A stretch of DNA of 64,000 nt from Datura wrightii (Eukaryota; Streptophyta; Magnoliopsida; Solanales; Solanaceae): contig JASDFA010000007.1 in assembly GCA_035772735.1 (NCBI GenBank), positions 148,427,001 to 148,491,000 on the forward strand, given 5' to 3'. This document shows positions 35,336 to 46,551 of this stretch, one piece after another. How positions within the stretch are numbered: position 1 is the stretch's first letter; each line of letters opens with the position of its first letter. Under the pieces are notes generated by a model. That model saw nothing but the letters and a program-made list of their open reading frames with translations, was not told where the DNA came from and made no database searches. Position numbers and translations under genes: made by a program.

Positions 35336-37545
35336 ATGGTAAACCTGAAGTTTACTAGTATGGATAAATCTCAAAGCAAGTTATCCAATTATGAAGACAT
35401 TTGTTTGATTGATTCTGGTACCACACATACGATATTCAAAGATGAGAAATATTTTTCTCACTTAAATATGGGCAAGATAAATGTTTCTACGATATCTGGT
35501 AGTACCAATTTGATTGAAGACTTTGGGAAAGCCATTATAATCTTGCCTAAGGGAACTAAACTCATCCTAAATAATGCCATGTTTTCTCCTAAGTCTCGGA
35601 GAAATTTTTTGAGTTTTAAAGATATCCGTGAAAATAGTTATCATATCAACACAATGGATGAGATGAATCTTGAATATCTTGGTATCACCAAGAATGTCTC
35701 TGGGCAGACATGTGTTATAGAAAAGTTCTCTGCTTTATCCTCTGGCTTGTATTGGACAAAGATTAGTGCAATTGAGGCACATTCTATAGTAAACCAGAAG
35801 TTTACTAATTCCAATACTTTTGTACTTTGGCATGATCGTCTGGGACATCCTGGATCTATAATGATGAGACGAATTATAGAAAATTCAAATGGGCATCCAT
35901 TAAAGAACTTGAAGATTCTTTCAAATGGTGAATTTTCTTGTAGTGCTTGTTATCAAGGCAAGTTAATTGTGAGACCATCATCAACAAAGGTTGAGATTGA
36001 GTCCCCTGCATTCTTAGAACGCATACATGGGGATATCTGTGGACCTATCCACCCACCTAGTGGGTCGTTTAGATACTTCATGGTCCTAATAGATGCTTCC
36101 TCTAGATGGTCTCATGTGTGCCTATTGTCATCTCGCAACCTGGCGTTTGCAAAATTATTGGCACAAATAATACGATTACGGGCACAATTTCCTGATAATC
36201 AAATTAAGTCCATTCGCCTTGATAATGCTGCAGAGTTTTCATCCCAAGTGTTAATGATTATTGCTTATCAATTGGGATAAAAGTTGAACATTCTGTAGCT
36301 CATGTTCACACTCAAAATGGCCTTGCCGAGTCACTAATTAAACGTCTGCAATTGATAGCAAGGCCATTGCTCATGAAAACTAGGCTGCCCGCTTCAGTTT
36401 GGGGTCATGCCATTCTGCATGCTGCAACACTTGTTCGTCTCAGACCGACAAATAATCATAATTTTTCTCCGTTACAATTGATTTTGGGTCAAGAACCTAA
36501 TATTTCTCATCTGAAAATTTTTGGATGTGCTGTATATGTGCCTGTAGCACCACCACATCGCACAAAAATGGGTCCCCAAAGAAGGTTAGGAATTTATGTT
36601 GGGTTTGAATCGCCCTCCATTATTCGCTACCTTGAACCATTAACTGGAGATATGTTTACTGCTCGATTTGCAAATTGTCGGTTTGATGAGACAATTTTTC
36701 CAAAATTAGGGGGAGAAAATTGTGAAATCAAAAGAGAAATTTTGTGGAAAAATCCATCACTGTCTCATCTTGATCCACATGTTTCTATTTGTGAGCAAGA
36801 AGTACAAAAGATTATTCATTTGCAGAAAATTGCAAATCAAATGCCAGACGCATTTACAGATATTAAAAGAATTACTAAGTCACATATTCCTGCAGAGAAT
36901 GTTCCAATTCGAATTGATGTCCCTGAAGGACCATCTACTAGTGTCATAGCCAATGAGTCCAAAGCACGCCTAAAGCGTGGTAGACCATTGGGTTCTAAGG
37001 ATCGAAATCCTAGAAAAAGAAAACTAAATGGTCAAGATGACACTACGAAAGGACCACATATGGAAGTTCAAGACTTGAGCAATTTTGATATCCATGAAGA
37101 AATCAATGAGCATGAGACTCAAGAAAATGAGGAACTATCCATAAATTCAAGTGATGCTGGAATTAATCGATCAAAAATAGTGGTGGATTATGTCTTTGCA
37201 TATAATGTTGCAACAAAAATCATGCAAGATAGTGAGGATCTTGAACCTCAATCTGTCACAGAATGTCGACAAAGAAATGATTGGCCAAAATGGCAAGAAG
37301 CAATTCAATCAGAATTGAATTCACTTGTCAAGCGTGAAGTTTTTGGACCTATAGCTCAAACACCTAATGGTATTAAGCCTGTTGGCTATAAATGGGTCTT
37401 TGTGCGAAAAAGAAATGAGAAAAATGAAGTACAAAGGTACAAAGCACGCCTTGTTGCACAAGGATTTTCACAAAGGCCTGGTGTCGACTATGAAGAGACA
37501 TACTCACCAGTTATGGATGCAAAGATTCAAGGATGTTCTCATTAG
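35336..37545 (+). pseudogene. Copia pol remnant: protease, integrase, partial RT
   Basis: The first frame (35336-36280) has the aspartic protease motif LIDSGTTHTIF, the GAG-pre-integrase zinc-binding region (HDRLGHPG … CSACYQGK) and the first part of the integrase core (GDICGPI with the first Asp, RLDNAAEF with the second). A one-base loss near 36249 shifts the frame and stops it at 36280. The other frame resumes directly (…IGIKVEH, then NGLAES with the catalytic Glu) and runs to 37545. That part holds the integrase C-terminus (FGCAVYVP, GIYVGFES) and the RT start (WQEAIQSELNSL, YKARLVAQGFSQRPGVDY). It breaks after SPVMDA, just before the next RT motif, and jumps to what looks like the pol C-terminus read in another frame. 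No active polymerase can be made. Confidence 0.93.
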
Positions 37546-37555
37546 GGGGAGTTAA

Positions 37556-37751
37556 TACGCGCTGTACTCTTTTTCCCTTGCGAGGTTTTGTCCCATTGGG
37601 TTTTCCTTGTAAGGTTTTTAATGAGGCAGCCAAAAATGCGTATTATTAGATATGTGTACTCTTTTCCTTCACTAGATTTTTTCCCATTGGGTTTTTTCTA
37701 GTAAGGTTTTAACGAGACACATTATCTATCAAATAGACATTCAAGGGGGAG
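37556..37751 (+). promoter_or_regulatory. Duplicated stem-loop block and polypurine tract before 3' LTR
   Basis: Two tandem blocks (37562-37628 and 37659-37722) share CTCTTTT-CCTT…TCCCATTGGGTTTT…TAAGGTTTTAA. In the first, GCGAGG faces CCTTGT around TCCCATTGGG; in the second, CTAGA faces TCTAG around the same core. The polypurine tract CAAGGGGGAG ends at 37751, next to the LTR. Confidence 0.7.
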
Positions 37752-37979
37752 TGTTATAAAACATATTTGTGTTGTAGTGAATGTCTATAAAGGTATTTGT
37801 ATTGTACTAGATATATGTGTTTATATCATTGTGAAAGTCTATCTTTTGGAGAAAAGTTAGGAGAAATTATCCCTATAAATAGAGGGGTTCTCCTTCATTG
37901 TATTCAATCCCATCAAGAGAAATAAGAACTTCTCTCTTTCTCTATAATATTATTGTTCTTTCTTTATTATTTCATAACA
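37752..37979 (+). repeat. 3' LTR of copia element
   Basis: 228 bp, identical to the 5' LTR except for T/C at the 11th base and T/C near the 3' end (ATTTTATAACA / ATTTCATAACA). Confidence 0.95.
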
Positions 37980-37984
37980 ATATA

Positions 37985-38925
37985 GTCGATTTTAATTTAA
38001 TTAGAATGGAGAGAAAAAATATTGTTTGTAAAGAAAAAAAATTGAAAAGAATTGAGAAGATTTGTTTAATAACTAACAAATCCATAATGATACGTAACTC
38101 TAGAATTTATAAATGGATAGCTATTGAAAATTAATTTGATTTGTTAGAAAATTTGGTTGCCGCTATAAATATTGTTGGTGTTTTGTATATGTGTGTATGT
38201 ATAGATTCATCAAGAAACACACACAAACACACAGTGACAATGGCTATATACACCTTTTTTTCATTATTGACCAACTCTCTTTAGCATGCAATGAATGAAT
38301 CCACCCCCCCCCCTCCCTCCCCCCCAACCCCTTTTAATTTTCCCAGCACACTGCATCCACTTAATAGTTTTAATTGCAAATATTTACTCCAATTTTCCTT
38401 TTTCAGCAAACTATCTTGGGATTTTTCCCAACCGTTAATAAATTTTACAACCCCTCAATTTAAACCAGAAAAATGTTGTTGTGAGGTGGTAAGTAGATGG
38501 ACAGAGTCAACTTTTTAATTATGAATTCAATAAAATTGAATAATTTTTATTTAAATATTAAACATTCAGTAAATAAAAATAAAATTCATAAATTAAAAAT
38601 TCTGGCTTTACTCCTAGGTAAGTATTTCTCAATTCTTGAATAGAGGTTTCGAGTTTGAGTTTTGAAAATGCAGTTGAATTTAATAAAGAACGTTTTAGTC
38701 TCAAAATATGATTTTTTTAGGCATAAATTTAAATTAATCTGACTCAAAAATAGATATCGAACACCAAATAACTAAAAAAAAAATCCTCTTTCAATTAATA
38801 CATTCAATTGATTTATTATTATCAATTCTCTCTCTCTCTCTCTACAAGTCATACTTCTTCCAACCCCTCTTTCCCTATAATTTAATTAAGCTTTAAAAGC
38901 AATCCCATCTCTCCACTCTATAGTT
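37985..38925. other. Intergenic, upstream of the GIR-like gene
   Basis: No gene. A C-rich pyrimidine run (CCACCCCCCCCCTCCCTCCCCCCC) lies near 38302-38325 and a short (CT)n at 38830-38845; the latter may be part of the promoter of the next gene. Confidence 0.5.
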
Positions 38926-38930
38926 CCCAT

Positions 38931-38938
38931 TATATAAT
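38931..38938 (+). promoter_or_regulatory. TATA box of GIR-like gene
   Basis: TATATAAT lies upstream of a leader that splices into the coding exon. A (CT)n stretch about 90 bp upstream resembles the Y-patch or GAGA-type sequence of plant promoters. Confidence 0.5.
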
Positions 38939-39096
38939 ATGGCCTTTTACAAGTCCAAAGATCATCAACTAGGACCACAACAAGTTTAACTATTTGTTCT
39001 TCTTTGTGGTGGTTCCGGCCACTTCCCTTGGTGTCTCCGCCCTTCTCCGCCGTACCGTTCCTACTTACAAAAATTCATCAGTTCCTCTATCTTAAG

Positions 39097-39609
39097 GTAC
39101 TACTAAATCTTGTTATTCTTTTCTTGTTATTTTCACTTTATTTCATTGTTTTTCTTTTGGATCTTCGATTTTTAAAATTTTACACTGTCAATTTTATTTT
39201 TACCTGTTGTAACAAGTTATTTACTATGTTTTATAAGTTTTACCAACCCATATACTAGCTATTAAAAAAACAAAAAGTTACCTTTATTCATCTTTTAAAT
39301 GATGTGATATTATATATTTTTTTTAAAAATAACACTGTTATATTAGTTAAAACTCTTTCTTTTATAAAATGTTCTTTTACCGTATATTTGATTGTTATTC
39401 TTTTGGGTCTTTGATTTAAGAAATTTTACATTATTAATGACGTGTTATCAATTTATACTTTTATACCCTCGTGGCTAATCTTTAAATGACCTGATATCGT
39501 AAAAATTCTTTTATAAGAGTTAAATCTTTTGTTTTAAATGTTAATTCAATGTATTTGATTGTGTCTTTTTTTTTGTTTTTGTTTGGGGGGATTTTTGATT
39601 TTTGAACAG
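39097..39609 (+). other. Probable 5' UTR intron of GIR-like gene
   Basis: Donor CTTAAG|GTACT and acceptor TTTTTGAACAG|GG, five bases before the start codon. The leader exon would be about 38960-39096. The intron is T-rich, as plant introns are. Confidence 0.55.
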
Positions 39610-39614
39610 GGAAG

Positions 39615-39941
39615 ATGAGCAGGAGAAATGGAAATGGTTCAAAGCTTGACCTCAAGCTGAATTTGTCACCACCACCAAGAGTGAACCACGTGCCGCAAGT
39701 GGAGTCACCGACAAGGTCGTTGACCGCGTCGCCGACGAGCTCGTGCGTGTCAACGGACGAGTCGTCGGAAGTGCAACGTGGTTCCAACAGCCCCGAAGCA
39801 GAAATAGCTTCGATGCTGTTGGTTGGTTGTCCAAGGTGCCTCATGTACGTTATGTTAGCTGAAGTTAATGATCCAAGGTGCCCAAAATGCAAGAGTACTT
39901 GTTTGCTTGATGTGATCTATGAGAAAAATAAAAAATACTAG
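39615..39941 (+). CDS. GIR1-like: GL2-interacting repressor-like (GIR1/GIR2) EAR protein
   Basis: A single coding exon of 108 residues. Near the N-terminus is a strong EAR repression motif, LDLKLNL (residues 11-17), followed by a Ser/Thr/Pro-rich middle part and a C-terminal zinc-ribbon-like module with two Cys pairs: CPRCLMYVML, then CPKCKSTCLLDV. This is the layout of Arabidopsis GIR1 and GIR2, small nuclear proteins that bind the HD-ZIP factor GLABRA2 and TOPLESS corepressors and repress root-hair genes. Start is the first Met in frame after the UTR intron. The coding part is GC-richer than its surroundings. Conservation makes it very likely functional. The partner and pathway are inferred from the family. 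Confidence 0.92.
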   Translation: MSRRNGNGSKLDLKLNLSPPPRVNHVPQVESPTRSLTASPTSSCVSTDESSEVQRGSNSPEAEIASMLLVGCPRCLMYVMLAEVNDPRCPKCKSTCLLDVIYEKNKKY

Positions 39942-40328
39942 GAGCCAGGAGGGGGGGATGAAATCTTGTGTTGGGGAAAAAAAATGAAAAAATTAAAACC
40001 TCTGTACTCCAGTTACTATAAATAGCACTATTTGAGCTCCATTTTGACTTAAAACTTAACAAAAAAAATGAAGTGGAGAAGGGAAATTTGGAGCTTCTAT
40101 AGTGCTATTTTTTTATAATTTTATTTTTGATGGGTTTAAGTTCTAGGTTAGGTTTGTTTCTAGTTTAGTAAAGGGGTGATCTTGGGAGTGTTGGTGTGTT
40201 TAGTAAAGGGGTGTTCTATCTTTAGAAGAAGACTATGTAAATGGGCCAAGTGAAAAATGCCCAAGTTTTCTTTATGGAAAAAAAAAAAACTATCGGTAGT
40301 TTTCTCAAAAATGCTTTCTTCTGTGGTG
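39942..40328 (+). other. 3' UTR and downstream of GIR-like gene
   Basis: T-rich sequence after the stop, with a tandem TTTAGTAAAGGGGTG (near 40165 and 40199). No other gene. Confidence 0.4.
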
Positions 40329-40360
40329 TTAACCCCCCCCCCCCCCAAAAAAAAAAAATA
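40329..40360. repeat. Homopolymer tracts C15-A12
   Basis: A run of about 15 C directly followed by about 12 A, flanked by AG-rich sequence. Such tracts are prone to length error. Confidence 0.85.
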
Positions 40361-42494
40361 AGAAAAAGAAAGAGTGCTCTGTTTTTTAAAATATATTCAG
40401 TAGAATTTCGAATTATATATGTAAAATTTTATATTAATATATCTTGAAATTTTACCTAGGAAATTTGTAATTACCTGTCGCGAAAAGGGAAGGGCCCCAC
40501 CCTTAATTTGCATTTCCAAAAGGTCAAAAAAACAGAACATAAAATCAAAATCTTGGACCACTTTCAATCTTGTTGAATGCCCACAAAAACTGGTAAAACA
40601 TCAAATGATTAGGGGAATACAATTTCTTTTGAAACTTCCTTTGCCACAATAAATAAAAAAGAAAATAAACAAATATTTTCAGAAATTTTTGCAGTTTAGT
40701 TGATTAATTATCTGAATTTTTATTTTATTTGTGAAAGTTCAATTCTCTGCCTTATAATCTAATATCTCATTTTCTCTTTTTCTCTCCCCAATTTAAAATA
40801 CACATAATTTTATAAAATTTACTGATTAATAATAATAATAATAACTAGTTACTTTAATATACTTCTTCCATAAATATAAACAATTTCTTCACATCAAGCA
40901 TGAGTTTTTTTGTAAATTTAAAATGCTAGGTCTTTTTTCTAAAAAAAAATTATAAATTTATGAATTTAATTTTATATTTAAAATTTGAAATCACAATTTA
41001 AAATTTAAAATCCTATATTTTTGAGGAATTTAAAATTTAAATTAATTTTTTATTTTTATAAATAAATATTAATTTTAATTCAAAACTTAAAATTGAGATC
41101 TCAAAGTGGCGTGGCCAAATATCAACTAAAAGAAAAATGCAGGGCTGGGGTGAGAAGCTCGATATATATATACATCAATGGCTAAGTAACATGTTGCACA
41201 TTAAAGAGTATTAAAGGATTGATAATTTATATGCCAGCAGTAGTTTCATGTCATTATTATTTAGACTTAATACATAACTGGCTTTTTAAATTTATTAAAA
41301 TATTTTATTTAGATATTTGAATTAAAAATATTAGCTTAATATCTTAACTCTTAATAATATATTTTAATAGATATTTTTGATTAAAATTTTTTTTGCGGAT
41401 ATATTTATTCGTCTATTAGGTAGTTAAGTTAAACTACATATAGTATGTTATTTTTTGTTAATTACAAGCATTTACCTCAATAAGTCGTAAACCCCCATAA
41501 TTTTTTACTTAAGGTTTTTGTATATAATTAAATGAAATTACATATTTTATGTGGTTAACTTGACTATCTATCGACTAATGAAAACTCGCACAAAATTTTT
41601 CTTTTAAGAAAATTAAATAAAAAATATCTAATTAAAATACTTTATTAAGAATTGAAATATTCAATTCGAACAAGGCTTAATTCAAGTATCTAAATAAAAT
41701 ATCGTGATAGATTTTAAAAAATAATTATATATTAAACATATTATCTATGATATTACCACAAACAAGTCATAACTCGATCATCTAAATAATAAAAAGCAGT
41801 TGAAATTAAAGGTATTTGTCAAATAAATGAAAAATAGTTATTGAAACGGTTGAGATATTGAGGTCATTGCTTCAGATATGATAAATACAAATTAAATGTT
41901 TTGTGTTAAATTCATATTGTACTATCATCTTCCTTTTTTTTTTATATATACTGTACTGTATTTTATTTGCCCATTTATATTTTCAGTAATTGTACTGTAC
42001 TTTATTTTCTCCTTGAATTGGGCATTCAATCCTTCAATGTCCCCCTCATTTATTTCTGTTTCGACTCTCTTCCTCATGACTAAATTAGTATTCTTTCCTT
42101 TTTAATTAGGATTTTTAAGTTTTGAGTTCTGGAAATAGAATTATCTTAGTAGTAATCATTTTTGCTTTCAAAATAAAATTTTCTAACAAAAATTTGAATA
42201 AATCGAATTCTAGAATCAATTACTATATATCTTTCTCACACCACATTTTATCGAATTGCAATTTAGTTTTACATGCTATAATTAATCTTAATCTTAAATT
42301 TTGAAAGCCATCAAGATTACTAACTCTATTTGACTTTCTACTCGTCACTAAAAATTATTGCGAAGCAGTAAATATTTTTTATTTTCAAATAAAGATTTAA
42401 AAATAAATTTTTATTATTGAAAGAAGCCATCAAGGCTCTACTAATGTCAATGGCTGCAAGCCTGCAACCACAAAAAATTTTAAAAATATCATTA
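40361..42494. other. AT-rich intergenic DNA
   Basis: No gene recognised in 2.1 kb. The 40900-41100 part has short repeats of the AATTTAAAATTT kind, suggesting a decayed inverted-repeat element. Confidence 0.4.
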
Positions 42495-42496
42495 CA

Positions 42497-42885
42497 CTAC
42501 GAGACGCCGTTTGATACGAGAGATTATAAAACGATAACAATTTTAGAATAACATATTGAACTATTTTATTTTTTATATGAGTTTTAGGGTTTTAGGTAGT
42601 CTTATGCCTATATATATCACCCTCTTCCCCATTCTAGTGTATTGTCTTTTATTCTCTTAGGTACCCTTGTAGTTAGCCTTTTGACTATTTCCTTTCTTGT
42701 TCTTCAATAAACTCTTGTTATGTATCAACAAATGATATTTGTTAATTTTGAAATTATTTATTTCAGTATTTGTACTACAATGATAGAATAAGTTATCCTA
42801 TATATATAATGGATAACTAATCACACAGGATAACTTTTCTATCCCATCCTCCATATTAAACAACCCCTAATGTATAGTTTCCGAG
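42497..42885. mobile_element. Probable MITE with inner insertion
   Basis: The left end GACGCCGTTTGATACGAGAGATTATAAAA and the complement of the right end (TTAGGGGTTGTTTAATATGGAGGATGGGATAGAAAAG) are related inverted ends of a type common in Solanaceae. The centre (about 42580-42735) contains CCTATATATATCACCCTC and ends AATAAACTCTTGTTATGTATCAACA, which looks like a promoter plus end of a small LTR, so it may hold a second insertion. Boundaries are uncertain. Confidence 0.45.
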
Positions 42886-43892
42886 GAACTCAAAAGTCAC
42901 AAATTGAGACCATAACATACAGTCAGATTTTTTTGTAACAATCATCATTTATAATAAATAGTCCAAAACACATCTCAAGAATTCAGGTTTTTAAAGTTTT
43001 CTACTCGAAGTATCAGGTATTCACCTGATAGTTCAGACATGAAACTCAAAAAGCCGTGATACTTTAAGTGTGTTTTTCACCCATCACTCTTTATAACATT
43101 AGTCCACTATAATAGCTATGTATTTCGAGGATTGATCTTTTATATTATGTCATTATATGTGTTCTTCTATAACAACTTTTTACTATAACAATAAAAAATT
43201 ATCAAAATAAATAATGTTATTACATAGAGATTTGATTTTATATCATAGAGAAGCTCATAAATACATATTAATATGAGGGCTAATATAGTAAAGATTGGGC
43301 CCTCATAGATTGAATAGGGGAACATAAATGATATATGCAAGTTGATGAAACAAACTCTAACTAGAATAAATCCTGGGACACAGTGGATGAGATGAGATGA
43401 AAGTAGTCAGGCTGTATTTCTGTTACACTTGTCCTATGATGTGAATTGAAAAGATGAATTGAATTGATTAATCATGTCAGCCTTCATTCCATGCTACCTA
43501 GTAACAGGATATATTATCCAACAAGTACTACTTCCTCAGTTTCAAATTAATTATCATATTTTATTTTTTAATAATTGATATTAAAATCGATTTTTTTTTT
43601 TGAAATAATAGTGATGATACGAGAAATTAACCCAAATTTTGATTAACAATTTGAAATGTATTTTTTTTTTCAAGTTGATATGAGAAAAGATGCAACTTCT
43701 TATACTTCGACTACACATGCAGAAATTGACTGAGAGAAATTTGGGAGAAGAAAAAGATGTTATTTCTGATTGAATGATTTACAATGAGCCAACTGTGGCT
43801 TTATACTAATTCAGTAGTGCACGTGAGTTGCACATGATCTGTAACTAATTTTACCAACCTTTCTAATCACGCTTAACAGATTCTGACATCAC

Positions 43893-44720
43893 TTAATTAA
43901 GCTGCATTAACCAACTAATTGCTAACTCAATCACCAATACTCCCCCCTCAAATTGGAGTTTTGAGTATACATCAAGAACTCCAAGCATTATTAATAGAGG
44001 ATGATGATGTGAAGCTCTCAATCCCTTAGTGAGTAAATCTACTAACTGCCCCTTTGTGTTAATATACTCCGGTTGAATCAAGCTTGTTTTGATTTTCTTC
44101 CGCACAAAGTGACGATCAATCTTGATATATTTAGTTCTCTCGTGAAGAATGGAATTAGCAACAACTTTAATTGCTGCCTTGCTATCACAATGCAACTTAA
44201 CAGGTAGTATGATTGCAACATTCAATTTCTACAGTACACTAGAAAAAAATCACTATTTTTTTTATTGAAAATTTTCATTGAAAAATGTTAAGTGACTATT
44301 CTCATCAATATTTTGAATGAATTGGTGAGAAAAGAAAAAAGAATAGTGTTTTCATATGAAAAAAAATCATGAAACTTTCCATTATTTCAGTGAGAATATG
44401 TTTTCACCGTGTATTTTTCCAGTGAGCTGGTTCGGTGGGAAACGAGTGGAATGGTAAAAATTTATTGATGCAATGGAAAAAATTTCTATTTCTAGTAGTG
44501 ATACTCAAGTAGCTAGGTAATCACCAAAACAGTAGCAGTCATACTCATGTATTCTGCTTCAGTTGAGCTCCTGCTTATTATTTGTTATTTCTTAGACTTT
44601 CAAGAAATAAGAGAATCACCTAGTTTGATGAGATAGCCCGTTACTGACCTTTTGATATTAGGGCAAGTAATCAATCTGAATTCATTTTGCCATGTGAATT
44701 TCTTGCAAAGTTTAGAGAAT
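43893..44720 (-). pseudogene. Copia RNase H remnant, interrupted
   Basis: Upstream of the MITE (44720 to 44511) the minus strand reads as RSVTGYLIKLGDSLISWKSK and ISRSSTEAEYMSM, with a stop replacing the Trp of the usual DSDWA motif. Downstream (44225 to 43945) it reads PVKLHCDSKAAIKV, HERTKYIKIDRHFVR and QLVDLLTKGL, the end of the family RNase H. The MITE and a small frame change separate the halves. Non-functional. Confidence 0.88.
44237..44510. mobile_element. CACTA-type MITE
   Basis: A 274-bp element with ends CACTAGAAAAAAATC (left) and CACTACTAGAAATAGAAATT (complement of right end), as in CACTA/En-Spm-like elements. Flanking triplets are GTA and ATA, an imperfect 3-bp duplication. Related but diverged copies lie at 60785-61000 and 63195-63400, sharing ATCATGAAGTTTCCCACTACTTCAATGAGAAT and GAACTGGTTCGGTG-type words. 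Part of its length is flanked exactly by the two halves of the copia RNase H. Confidence 0.75.
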
Positions 44721-45865
44721 CTTTGCTTTGTCCACACAAGGGCTTAAAGAACTTAGTTTATATCAATATAAGTTCGTATGAATAAATTATGCATTGTAAG
44801 ACATAACTTATGACTTGCGAATTATTTTATTTTTTTTGGTCATGTAAAACATAATCTGTGTGCCTTTCAAAAAAGAATTTTGCCTTATGATTTTGTTTGC
44901 TGTTTTCCTTGCAATTTCTTTTTCAACATTAGCGGCCATATTTTTGTTACTCAAAGTGTTAAAAACTGAAATGAAAGATTGTAAAATTGAGGGACCAAAA
45001 AAATACCATCTAAAAATAGAGGCATTCTTGCGAATGACCCATTCTTAATTATGTTGATTATGTTGGACACGGAATGTGGTCGGACCTCTTCAGCTGAGTC
45101 CAGATAGTCTTCGTATTGGGCTTCGTCTTGGGCCTCTTCAACAAATATACTGGCTTCTTGGACTTTTAGTTTGGTCTCTAACTTGCTATAATCATCAATT
45201 CATCAATGATAAATAAACAATTGTCACAATTAAGAGTTATTTTCCTCTTTTTTTGTATACATATAAAAAACATAAACAAATCATAAACTTATGATAAAAA
45301 ATGAACAGTTCTAGTAACATTTATAATATGAACACCTTTTCGTTTTGCAGAGATATAAAATATTATTTTCGAGTTTTATTTTTTAATATTATAATAAAAA
45401 TAAATTCTAGAAAATCACCGATCTTTCAAATTTATATTTTTATATTTTCTAATCTACAATTACCATTTATTTCCGGTTTGTACCCAGCAGCCATTTTAAT
45501 TTTCACGGTATATATATTCGAGACATTGGGTTATATCGCTTATCATTTTAACTTTTACAATTTTGACCATATATTATTATAAAATAAATTGTTCGATTCG
45601 TTTTGACGTGTAGATATTTGTTAAGTGACAATCATGTCCCTTCTAAATGGCTCATGAAACATATCTCATCTCAATTTTAGTAATATATTATCGGACGATA
45701 ATAGATACACTTCAAATAAAAATAGAGATAAATAAAAGTATACTTATAAAGTTAGAATATTAAATGATTTTTCTTGTCAAATTTAGAAGTTAACTATGTA
45801 TTTTCCTTGGCTTTTCAAGTTATTAGTTTGGTGCACGTGCATTTTACGTGCATCTCGTGTTAATA

Positions 45866-45916
<51 letters not shown>

Positions 45917-46430
45917 AAAAAAATTAAAATCATTAAAAAAATAATAATTTGTGTGTTAAAATAAATGGGATATTTGTTTAATAATATAAATACATATTGT
46001 ATCTCTAATATATTATTATTTATTATATTTCACCTGACAGTTCTTTACAAGATATTATTAGTTATATTCATTTATCATTTTGATTGTTTTATCATATGAT
46101 AAATATTGATAATCATTTTGATATGATACGTATTTTAAGAAAATTGATTGCTCGATATTATATATAAAAATGACCAAATAATAATTTAAGAAAAATAGTG
46201 AATAATAATTTTATCTATTGTAGAGTATTTTAATTGTGGCTAAAATTTCAATTAATATTTTTAAATCTTTATATTTTTAATAGATTATTCAAATTTTCCT
46301 TTCTTTTTATTTTCTTTTAATTTAAACCTTTTGAGAAATTTGCATATTGATTTTCCTACCAATCACAATTTCACCTCTTTATTCCTTTTTCTCTTTCTTT
46401 TTGGCCCTTTGTTGCGTTTTCTCCATTAGA
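44721..46430. other. AT-rich intergenic DNA
   Basis: No gene. 45060-45185 is GC-richer than the rest (GGACACGGAATGTGGTCGGACC…) but has no recognisable coding or repeat identity. Confidence 0.4.
45871..45914. repeat. (TA)n microsatellite
   Basis: About 20 TA units, uninterrupted. Confidence 0.85.
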
Positions 46431-46551
46431 TTCTGCCTCTTCTCTTGACTTTGCCTCTGCTACCTCTTCTTGTTTTCCGTCCATCTACTATTTCTCCTCC
46501 ATCCAGTCGATCTCTGTACGAACACGAAATCCATTTCTGGAATAGTCAGCT

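Larger units (their letters stand above)
34476..37979 (+). mobile_element. Young, internally deleted Ty1/copia retrotransposon
   Basis: Two 228-bp LTRs (34476-34703 and 37752-37979) differ at only two positions, and the element is flanked by a perfect 5-bp duplication ATATA (34471-34475, 37980-37984). The interior has a primer-binding-type sequence directly after the 5' LTR, a polypurine tract (CAAGGGGGAG) before the 3' LTR, and protease, GAG-pre-integrase, integrase and the first part of reverse transcriptase in copia order. Gag, most of RT and all of RNase H are missing. It is therefore non-autonomous but inserted recently, presumably using proteins from a full-length relative. Confidence 0.97.
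43660..44720 (-). mobile_element. 3' end of a Ty1/copia element (RNase H plus LTR)
   Basis: On the minus strand the order is RNase H coding sequence, polypurine tract (TTTGAGGGGGGAG, complement of 43940-43952) and LTR (from 43939 down to about 43670). Everything upstream of RNase H is missing or unrecognisable. A CACTA-type MITE (44237-44510) interrupts the RNase H sequence. The opposite LTR was not found. Confidence 0.8.
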
